This document shows positions 42,776-49,105 of a DNA stretch of 49,105 nucleotides, piece by piece. Within the stretch, counting starts at the first letter, position 1. Each line of letters starts with the position of its first letter. Source of the stretch: GCA-002722245 sp964230605 (GTDB taxonomy: Bacteria; Bacteroidota; Bacteroidia; Flavobacteriales_C; GCA-002722245); assembly GCA_964230605.1 (NCBI GenBank), contig CAXRIN010000030.1:1-49105 (forward strand), read 5' to 3'. The notes under the pieces were generated by a model that searched no databases, was not told the origin of the DNA, and was given only the letters and a program-made list of their open reading frames with translations. The position numbers were made by a program, and so were the translations under genes.

Positions 42776-43744
42776 CTAATACCCCAATACCTTTCTCACT
42801 CTCGTTAAAGTCTCCTTAGCAATTTTTCTTGCTTTTTCAGCTCCAATAGCTAACTTCTCATCAAGTAAATCTTTGTTTTCCATGAAGTGATTAAATGCTG
42901 CTCTTTCTTCAGCGTACTTTTCACAAATCAATTCAAATAGCTCCTGTTTAGCATGACCATAGCCATAGTTTCCGGCTCTATATTTTTGATCCAAAGCAGC
43001 TATTTGATCATCTGATGCTAAAAGAGCGTACAGTTTGAAAACATTACACGTTTCAGGATTTTTAGGTTCCTCTAAGCCTAAATCATCTGTTTTGATTTTC
43101 ATGATAGCCTTTCTTAAAGGCTTGTCTGCTAGGAAGATATTAATGGTATTTCCGTAGGATTTGCTCATCTTTTGTCCATCCACACCAGGAACATACATTG
43201 TTTTGTCGTTTAGGCTAATTTCAGGTTCAATAAGAATCTCTCCGTATTGATGATTGAACCTTGATGCTAAATCTCTTGTGAATTCTAAATGTTGTTTCTG
43301 ATCTTTTCCAACAGGAACAATTTCTGCATCGTATAATAAGATATCCGCAGCCATTAAAACAGGGTAACTAAACAAACCTGCATTCACTTCGCTTGCACGA
43401 TCAGATTTATCCTTAAAAGAATGCGCTAATTGTAATCTGCTAAAAGGCATAAAGCAGTTTAAATACCATGCTAATTCAGCTACTTCTGGAACATCGCTCT
43501 GGCGATAAAAGACATTCTTTTCAATGTCAATTCCAAAAGCTAGCCAAGTGGCTGCAACAGCGTAGGTATTTTCTCTAATCAATTCTCCGTCTTTAATAGC
43601 GGTCAAAGAATGCATATCAGCGATAAAAGCAAAAACTTCATTATCATCTGATTTACTCATTTCGATTGTTGGAATAATTGCGCCTAACAAATTTCCTAAA
43701 TGAGGAACGCCTGTACTTTGTATACCAGTTAGTATTCTTGACAT
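42776..43744 (-). CDS. trpS: Tryptophanyl-tRNA synthetase
   Basis: A 322-residue class I synthetase with the HIGH-equivalent GIQSTGVPHLGNLLGAI at residues 7-23 and the KMSKS loop GQKMSKSYGNTI near residue 195. The GxDQxxH signature appears as VGKDQKQHLEFTRDL, as in the bacterial family. It charges tRNA-Trp. Normal length. Upstream, the divergent gap to the acyltransferase gene contains an unexplained terminator on the other strand. Confidence 0.96.
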   Translation of the reverse strand: MSRILTGIQSTGVPHLGNLLGAIIPTIEMSKSDDNEVFAFIADMHSLTAIKDGELIRENTYAVAATWLAFGIDIEKNVFYRQSDVPEVAELAWYLNCFMPFSRLQLAHSFKDKSDRASEVNAGLFSYPVLMAADILLYDAEIVPVGKDQKQHLEFTRDLASRFNHQYGEILIEPEISLNDKTMYVPGVDGQKMSKSYGNTINIFLADKPLRKAIMKIKTDDLGLEEPKNPETCNVFKLYALLASDDQIAALDQKYRAGNYGYGHAKQELFELICEKYAEERAAFNHFMENKDLLDEKLAIGAEKARKIAKETLTRVRKVLGY

Positions 43745-43967
43745 ATGAATTGATTTTCTACAAAATTAATTCATCCTAATAGAATAGCCGCATAACTGTA
43801 CTATTCATTCCGAAATACTATAATTAAAATTTCATCGAAAAAAACAAGCAGCTTACAGAGCGTTATGGTTAGTTGACAGTTTTTAAATATCAAATTCAAA
43901 TAATGGCCGTTAAGGAATACATAAAGATTATTAAGGTAGTTTTTTCATAGTCAAAGGTAGTTAAAAC

Positions 43968-43997
43968 GCTCAGGTCCCTAGCCTGAGCTTTTTTTTT
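43968..43997 (+). terminator. Orphan intrinsic terminator between trpS and the acyltransferase gene
   Basis: GCTCAGG (43968-43974) pairs with CCTGAGC (43982-43988) over a seven-base loop, followed by nine T. On the plus strand no gene lies upstream of it: trpS is divergent and starts at 43744. It therefore implies a plus-strand transcript in the 220-bp gap, or an attenuator before the acyltransferase gene. Confidence 0.8.
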
Positions 43998-44002
43998 GTG
44001 CT

Positions 44003-44010
44003 TACCTTTG
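44003..44010 (+). promoter_or_regulatory. -7 element (TACCTTTG) just before the acyltransferase start
   Basis: TACCTTTG, full consensus match, ends 5 bp before the ATG at 44016, immediately after the terminator. If used, transcription would start at or next to the ATG, giving a leaderless mRNA. No -33 TTG at the right spacing was found. Confidence 0.4.
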
Positions 44011-44015
44011 GGGTA

Positions 44016-44774
44016 ATGAAATGGATTTTGTTTGTTCCCAGATTAGTTTGGAAAATTTGGTTCCTTGTCTACATGCTCTTCAGTACAGTAGTTTTTTACC
44101 CTGTGGTTTTCTTTATGATTGTAGTTTTGAAAAACTTTCCGCTTACCTACAAAACCATTTATAAGCTTTGGGCATGGAGTATTTGTGTAGCTATTGGTGT
44201 TATCCCTAAAATTAAAAACAAGATCAAATTACCTAAAGAAGGTAATTATGTGATGATTGCAAATCATTCTTCTCAACTTGATATTGTAGTTCCCTATACC
44301 AAAATGGATAAGTATTTTGCGTTTTTAGCAAAAGAAGAATTAAAGAAAGCGCCTCTTTTCAAGACTAATTTTAGAGGTATGAATGTGACCGTGAATCGAA
44401 AGGATATGGTTAGTGGGGCAGGTGCTTTGAGAGAATGCGCTAATAAATTAAAAGATGGTGCAAACTTATTAATTTTTCCAGAAGGGACGAGGAGCAAAAC
44501 AGCCCCAAAAATGAAGGCATTTAAAGCAGGACCTTTCAAATTGGCAGTTGAAAGTCAAGTGCCTTTAGTTCCTGTTGTCTTTTTGGATAATTACAAAAGA
44601 TTGGAGGGAGGGAATACCTGGTTTGGTAAATGTGGACCAGGTTTGTCAAGAATGATTGTTCTTGATCCAATCGAAACAAAAGGTTTAGATAAAAGTCAAA
44701 TTTCGGCTCTAATGGATGAAGCTTATTCAAAGATGGAGGCTTGTTTGAAGGAGCATATTTCCAGTTTTAGTTAA
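44016..44774 (+). CDS. 1-acyl-sn-glycerol-3-phosphate acyltransferase (PlsC-like)
   Basis: A 252-residue PlsC-family protein: one or two N-terminal membrane segments (WFLVYMLFSTVVFYPVVFFMIVV), the HxxxxD catalytic motif in ANHSSQLDIVV (~residues 85-95), GMNVTVNRKD for substrate binding, and FPEGTRSKTAPKMKAFKAG. It adds an acyl chain to lysophosphatidic acid in the inner membrane to make phosphatidic acid. I use ATG 44016; a GTG six codons upstream lies in the terminator/promoter region. Confidence 0.9.
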   Translation: MKWILFVPRLVWKIWFLVYMLFSTVVFYPVVFFMIVVLKNFPLTYKTIYKLWAWSICVAIGVIPKIKNKIKLPKEGNYVMIANHSSQLDIVVPYTKMDKYFAFLAKEELKKAPLFKTNFRGMNVTVNRKDMVSGAGALRECANKLKDGANLLIFPEGTRSKTAPKMKAFKAGPFKLAVESQVPLVPVVFLDNYKRLEGGNTWFGKCGPGLSRMIVLDPIETKGLDKSQISALMDEAYSKMEACLKEHISSFS

Positions 44775-44824
44775 AAAGATGAAAAAATAATCCACGATTT
44801 CTTCTCTAGATAGATGAGAATGAA

Positions 44825-44832
44825 TATTTTTG
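44825..44832 (+). promoter_or_regulatory. -7 element (TATTTTTG) of the sucD promoter
   Basis: TATTTTTG, full consensus match, 22 bp before the sucD ATG at 44855. Confidence 0.45.
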
Positions 44833-44854
44833 TGGGCAACAAAAATTATAAGAA

Positions 44855-45733
44855 ATGGCTGTTTTAGTAAATAATGATTCAAAAGTTATCGTTCAAGGAT
44901 TCACAGGAAGTGAAGGGACTTTCCACGCTGGACAGATGATCGAATATGGAACAAATGTAGTAGGTGGTGTTACTCCAGGTAAAGGAGGTCAAACGCACTT
45001 AGATAGACCTGTATTTAACTCTGTTGCTGAAGCAGTAGAAAAAGCTGGAGCTAATGTTTCTATTATTTTCGTACCACCAGCATTTGCTGCTGATGCGATT
45101 ATGGAGGCTGCTGAAGCTGGGATTAAAGTGATTGTTGCGATTACTGAAGGTATTCCAGTTGCAGATATGACTAAGGTTAAAAAATATATTTCAGATAAAG
45201 ATTGTACGTTAATTGGTCCCAACTGTCCAGGAGTTATTACTGCTGGTCAAGCTAAAGTTGGAATCATGCCTGGATTTATCTTCAAAGAAGGTAAAGTTGG
45301 TATTGTTTCTAAATCAGGAACTTTAACATACGAAGCTGCTGATCAAATTTCTAAAGCAGGATTAGGTATTACTACTGCTATTGGAATTGGAGGAGATCCT
45401 ATTATTGGAACAACTACTAAGGATGCTGTTCAATTATTAATGGCTGATCCAGAAACAGAAGGAATTGTTGTTATCGGAGAAATCGGAGGTAACTTAGAAG
45501 CTGAAGCTGCTGCTTGGATTAAAGAAAACGGAACTAAGCCTGTTGTTGGTTTTATCGCTGGAGAAACTGCTCCTAAAGGTAGAACAATGGGGCACGCTGG
45601 TGCAATTGTTGGTGGTGAAAATGATACTGCTGAAGCTAAAAAGAGAATTATGAGAGAATGTGGAATCAAAGTTGTTGATTCTCCAGCTCATATCGGACAA
45701 GCAATGGCTGAACTATTATCAGTTAACGCTTAA
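44855..45733 (+). CDS. sucD: Succinyl-CoA synthetase, alpha subunit
   Basis: A 292-residue protein, normal length for SucD. The CoA-binding Rossmann part has VQGFTGSEGTFHAGQMIEYGT, the ligase part has GPNCPGVI and SKSGTLTYEAADQ, and the phospho-histidine is in TMGHAGAIVGG (~residue 246). It works with SucC in the TCA cycle to form ATP or GTP from succinyl-CoA. SucC is not next to it, as is common in Bacteroidota. Codon bias is high, as in fbaA. Confidence 0.95.
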   Translation: MAVLVNNDSKVIVQGFTGSEGTFHAGQMIEYGTNVVGGVTPGKGGQTHLDRPVFNSVAEAVEKAGANVSIIFVPPAFAADAIMEAAEAGIKVIVAITEGIPVADMTKVKKYISDKDCTLIGPNCPGVITAGQAKVGIMPGFIFKEGKVGIVSKSGTLTYEAADQISKAGLGITTAIGIGGDPIIGTTTKDAVQLLMADPETEGIVVIGEIGGNLEAEAAAWIKENGTKPVVGFIAGETAPKGRTMGHAGAIVGGENDTAEAKKRIMRECGIKVVDSPAHIGQAMAELLSVNA

Positions 45734-45751
45734 TAAAACTATTATTACTAG

Positions 45752-45779
45752 AGGCCGCTTCATTTGGAGCGGCTTTTTT
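45752..45779 (+). terminator. Intrinsic terminator after sucD
   Basis: GCCGCT (45754-45759) pairs with AGCGGC (45768-45773), extended by A-T/G-T pairs, followed by six T. It is 20 bp after the sucD stop. Confidence 0.87.
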
Positions 45780-45798
45780 GTTTCTAAAAAAGATCAAA

Positions 45799-46272
45799 AT
45801 GGTGAAGTATCGTTTTCTTTCGGATGTGGAATTAAAGGAGTTTGAAGAAGAGTTTAAACATTTTTTAATTGCCAATGGGTTGCATGCTGAAGAGTGGGAG
45901 AAGTTAAATAATGAAAATCCTGATAAGGCTATTGAAATAGTAGGATTGTTTAGCGATTTAATTTTGGATAAAGTTTACGATAAAACGGAATTTCTTATTT
46001 ATCAAGATAAAAAGAGTCTTAAAGCTTTCAAGTTCTTCAAAGAAAATGCTGTTCTGATAGGCGTTGATTACAAAGGAGAAGGGGATTTACCAGAAAATGA
46101 TATAATTAAGTTCTTATCCGAAAATGCTGCGGATATGCTTATCTATGCAACAAGCAAGGCATTCACTGAGGAAAATAGAAACAAAGAGCTGCATTTTTTA
46201 GTACAACACGGAGCGTTTGTTACAAATTATGAAGTATTTGATTATCTATCGAAAGTGAAAGAAGAACAATAA
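45799..46272 (+). CDS. DUF6495-like small cytoplasmic protein
   Basis: A 157-residue acidic protein beginning MVKYRFLSDVELKEFEEEFKHFLIANGL, then EWEKLNNENPDKAIEIVGLFSDLILDKVY. This resembles the DUF6495 family of Flavobacteriia, whose function I do not know. No signal peptide, membrane segment or catalytic motif is visible. I use ATG 45799 rather than a TTG seven codons upstream within the terminator's T-run. Nothing in the neighbourhood suggests a job. Confidence 0.65.
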   Translation: MVKYRFLSDVELKEFEEEFKHFLIANGLHAEEWEKLNNENPDKAIEIVGLFSDLILDKVYDKTEFLIYQDKKSLKAFKFFKENAVLIGVDYKGEGDLPENDIIKFLSENAADMLIYATSKAFTEENRNKELHFLVQHGAFVTNYEVFDYLSKVKEEQ

Positions 46273-46354
46273 TTTTCATTTCGGGTTGTTGATATTTAAA
46301 GCATTTCTTTTTTAAAAAGTAACAAATTGCTGTACATTAGTGTTTTAGCTACTT

Positions 46355-48718
46355 GTGAGGTATTTAACAACCATATTGACCCTTATATCTTTTGTTTGTA
46401 GTGCTCAACTTGTTACAAACAACTCCAAAACACCTACAGAATTGGTTGAAGATGTTCTTGTTGGTTCTGGGGTTGAGGTAAGTAATGTAACCTTTTTTGG
46501 TCACGCAGAGGCAATAGGTGAATTTGATGCTCAAAATTCTAATATTGGATTACCACATGGTATTTTGATGTCTACAGGTTCAGTTCTTGATAATACTGGT
46601 GCTCAAAAAAATGGACCTGTCGGACCTAATAATAATCCTGGTGCAAGTACAGAGCATAATAGAATAGGAGATGCTGATCTTGACGCATTAATTGGAGCTT
46701 CTACTAAAGATGCTGCAATTTTGGAGTTTGACTTTGTTCCGCAAGGTGATACGATTGAGTTTTCCTATGTTTTCGCTTCAGAAGAATATTTAGAGTACAC
46801 AAACGATAAATTTATAGACGTTTTTGCCTTTTTTATTAGTGGTCCTGGAATCGTTGGGACAAAAAATCTTGCTTTAGTTCCTGTTACAAATGAGGAGATT
46901 TCAATTCAGACAATCAACAACATAAAAAATAGTCATTTATACATTGATAATGGAACAGGTGATCCATTTGATCCAACTTTCGCTGATCCTACGGTAACGA
47001 ATTTTGATGGTTTTACAGTTCCGTTAACTGCAGTTTCTAAAGTGCAGCCATGTAAAACTTATCATTTAAAGTTAGCTATTGCAGATGGTTATGATTATGC
47101 TTTTGATTCGGGCGTTTTCCTAAAAGGAAGAAGTTTAAATAGTGCACCTAAATATGAACCTAACTTAATTGATAGTTTGAATCTCTCTGCGGATGATTTA
47201 TTAATTCCAGAAGGTTGTTCATCAGGGGTCTTGGAATTAAAAAGAACAGAAGACTTATGGTCTACTTTAAATCTAGGGTATTCAATTTATGGAACTGCAC
47301 AAAATGGAACAGATTACAATTTGCTTTCTGGTAATGTGTTTTTTGCGAAAAAAGATTCTGTTGAATATGTAAAGGTCACACCAATTTTAGATGGATTGTC
47401 TGAGGGAGAAGAATCAATAACATTGAGATTCCCAAGTTCGGATGTTTGTAAAATTGATAGTGTAGATTTTGAATTTAAAATAACAGATTTAAAACCAATG
47501 ACATCAAAAACTGATAGCGTTTCTGTTGCGTGTCCTGGTGATGATGTTGATATTGATGCTAATTTTTCTGGAGGTTTCAATCCATATGAATACAACTGGA
47601 GTTCGGGAGGTGAAAGTATTACAGAAAACGTTTCCCCCAATGTTACTACAACCTATCAGTTTACTGTAACTGATGTTTGTGGTGTCTCAACTCAAAATGA
47701 TTTTAAAGTTAAAGTTCCTACATTTAGTCCTATGCTTTTAAGTATGCCTAATGATACTATGGTGTATTGTTCTGGTGTTAAAGTTAATCTAACCCCTACT
47801 GTAACAGGAGGGGCCGGAGGATATAAGTATAGCTGGAGTAGTGGTGATAAAACATCTTCAATTGAGCCTCAAATTATTAAAACAACAACTTTTGATTTAT
47901 CAGTTTTAGATGCTTGTGATAATCAAGTTGTAGGAAGTGTGGGTGTAGACTTGAGTTATCCTGAATTTACAGTTGATATAAAGTCAGATACAACGGTATG
48001 TCCTGGAGATTCTGTTCTTTTTACAGCAATTCCTTCTGGTGGAATCGAGCCTTATATTTATTTATGGGATAATGGAGTGGATGAATCAACAGCTAAATAT
48101 GCTTCAGAGAGTTCGAAAATCATAAAACTAACCATGCGCGATTCATGTGGTATAATTCCAATAAAAGATAGTGTTAGTTTGACCATTCAAAAACCTGATG
48201 CTGATTTTATAATTAATTCCCCTAGATTAGAAACAGATGAGACAATATATTTTGTTGATGCCTCGGTAGGTAATATTGTTGCATACGATTGGGATTTAGG
48301 GAATGGAGAAACATCTGATTTAAGTAATCCAACAACAGTTTACACGAGTGATTCTGTTTATAAGGTGACTTTGACAGTTACTGATGATTTAGGTTGTACA
48401 GATTGGATGACTAAGTTGGTTGAAATTGTTCCTCCATTGTATTTATGGGTTCCTAATGCTTTTACTCCATCAAATGATCCATCAGGAATAAATGAAGTGT
48501 TTATGCCCAAAGGAGTTGGTATAGCAATATATGAGCTGATTATCTTTAATCGTTGGGGTCAAGAAATGTTTATTTCAAATGATATTAATATTGGTTGGGA
48601 TGGAACTTATTTCAACGGTAAAGAAGCTCCAGAGGATGTTTATGTGTACAAACTCTATGCAATGGGAGATTCAGGGAAAGAGATTGAAAAGATGGGTACT
48701 GTTACTCTTATTCGTTAG
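46355..48718 (+). CDS. Choice-of-anchor-L/PKD surface protein with T9SS type B sorting domain
   Basis: A 787-residue exported protein starting at GTG 46355 with signal peptide MRYLTTILTLISFVCSAQ. Residues ~25-265 form a choice-of-anchor-L domain (GLPHGILMSTGSV, DAAILEFDFVP, FSYVFASEEYLEYTNDKF, VFAFFISGPG). A Calx-beta-like stretch (~270-375), three SprB-type Ig-like repeats (SCGGFNPYEYNWSSGG-like) and a PKD domain (DWDLGNGETSD, ~residue 640) follow, then a full CHU_C domain (VPNAFTPSNDPSGINEVF, FNRWGQEMF, GWDGTYFNGK) ending TVTLIR. It should be secreted and anchored on the cell surface by T9SS. Unlike the adhesin at 35681, this frame is intact. Confidence 0.9.
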   Translation: MRYLTTILTLISFVCSAQLVTNNSKTPTELVEDVLVGSGVEVSNVTFFGHAEAIGEFDAQNSNIGLPHGILMSTGSVLDNTGAQKNGPVGPNNNPGASTEHNRIGDADLDALIGASTKDAAILEFDFVPQGDTIEFSYVFASEEYLEYTNDKFIDVFAFFISGPGIVGTKNLALVPVTNEEISIQTINNIKNSHLYIDNGTGDPFDPTFADPTVTNFDGFTVPLTAVSKVQPCKTYHLKLAIADGYDYAFDSGVFLKGRSLNSAPKYEPNLIDSLNLSADDLLIPEGCSSGVLELKRTEDLWSTLNLGYSIYGTAQNGTDYNLLSGNVFFAKKDSVEYVKVTPILDGLSEGEESITLRFPSSDVCKIDSVDFEFKITDLKPMTSKTDSVSVACPGDDVDIDANFSGGFNPYEYNWSSGGESITENVSPNVTTTYQFTVTDVCGVSTQNDFKVKVPTFSPMLLSMPNDTMVYCSGVKVNLTPTVTGGAGGYKYSWSSGDKTSSIEPQIIKTTTFDLSVLDACDNQVVGSVGVDLSYPEFTVDIKSDTTVCPGDSVLFTAIPSGGIEPYIYLWDNGVDESTAKYASESSKIIKLTMRDSCGIIPIKDSVSLTIQKPDADFIINSPRLETDETIYFVDASVGNIVAYDWDLGNGETSDLSNPTTVYTSDSVYKVTLTVTDDLGCTDWMTKLVEIVPPLYLWVPNAFTPSNDPSGINEVFMPKGVGIAIYELIIFNRWGQEMFISNDINIGWDGTYFNGKEAPEDVYVYKLYAMGDSGKEIEKMGTVTLIR

Positions 48719-49030
48719 AAATCAAAATTGTCTTTTGAATATAGTTTATTTTGCAATTATGTTTTTGAATTCTTTATTTGTTATTGGCTTTTAAAGGATG
48801 CAACTAAAATAGTTGCTTAATTTATTGTATATCAAGAAACTTGCAGTCGGTTTTTAGCGCCTGTTTTGAGCGTTAATTAGTCGCTCCTTAAAAAAACCAC
48901 AATCAACTAATTATTAATTATTTATCATTATTGTCCGATAAAAACACAAAAAAATCCAATTGACACTGCAACTGCTTGATTTTAAGGTTTATACATTTTA
49001 CATTTTAACGAAAATAAAAAGTAAGCCCCT
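48719..49030. other. Gene-free stretch at the right end
   Basis: About 310 bp with no plausible gene. It holds a small perfect hairpin GCAACTA-AAA-TAGTTGC (48800-48816) without a clear T-run, which may be a weak terminator of the upstream surface-protein gene. I see no tRNA, repeat array or strong promoter in it. Confidence 0.5.
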
Positions 49031-49105
49031 TTAAAATAGTGTAGGTCGCATCAATTCTTCATACGTTTTTTGCCAATCTTTCTCGGGATTTTCAAGAAAC
49101 CCAAT
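49031..49105 (-). CDS. 3' end of a minus-strand gene cut by the window edge
   Basis: On the minus strand the frame runs in from the right edge and ends with TAA at 49031-49033, giving the last 24 residues, IGFLENPEKDWQKTYEELMR and PTLF. Too short to assign to a family. Confidence 0.5.
   Translation of the reverse strand: MGFLENPEKDWQKTYEELMRPTLF

Overview
The window looks like a chromosome segment of a free-living, probably aquatic member of the Bacteroidota, most likely in or near the Flavobacteriales. Direct support: the DNA is AT-rich; five separate genes or gene relics end in the gliding-motility/T9SS type B C-terminal domain (CHU_C-like, ending in ..IR or ..VR); there is a PorP/SprF-like outer-membrane protein; several genes carry the Bacteroidota -7 promoter element TAnnTTTG; and a DUF6495-like protein and LolA, FtsK and DUF547 proteins typical of the phylum are present. 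The exact genus is not determinable from what I can see.

Layout. (1) 1-12447, plus strand: end of a YfhO-like membrane protein and a GT2 glycosyltransferase, then a tightly overlapping nine-gene block (LegB, LegC, LegH, LegI, LegG, PtmE, LegF, PtmF, PtmA) that together specify the GDP-sugar route to CMP-legionaminic acid, followed by a GT-B/capsule-type protein. (2) 12448-15672: minus-strand surface-glycan decoration genes (pyruvyltransferase-like, polysaccharide deacetylase, formyltransferase) flanking an eroded relic of a T9SS adhesin. (3) 15834-19535: a four-gene unit, PorP/SprF-like protein, PKD/type B surface protein, ECF sigma factor and a membrane anti-sigma factor whose periplasmic tail itself ends in a CHU_C-like domain. 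This is the most interesting system in the window: a candidate trans-envelope signalling device built from type IX secretion parts. (4) 19624-31777: tRNA-Ser(UGA), an orphan EF-Tu domain III protein with a MarR regulator, an M42 peptidase, two lipoproteins, a metallo-beta-lactamase-fold enzyme, a DUF4268 protein, class II aldolase, a PAS histidine kinase, an NlpC/P60 peptidase, LolA and FtsK. (5) 31781-33430: an eight-repeat protein with an A-B higher-order repeat pattern resembling phage-integrase repeat units. (6) 33642-40357: argS, then a 1558-codon adhesin frame that is open except for three in-frame stop codons of three different kinds. (7) 40451-43744: hisH-hisA-hisF, a 27-bp inverted repeat, a small HWPG membrane protein and trpS. 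(8) 43968-48718: an orphan intrinsic terminator, a PlsC-like acyltransferase, sucD, a DUF6495-like protein and a choice-of-anchor-L/PKD T9SS surface protein. A minus-strand gene is cut by the right edge.

How they fit together: the left third makes and decorates a nonulosonic-acid surface glycan; the T9SS cargo genes place adhesins on the same surface; the sigma/anti-sigma unit probably monitors that surface or its secretion. The rest is housekeeping. Most function calls rest on motifs and family resemblance read by eye; no database search was run.
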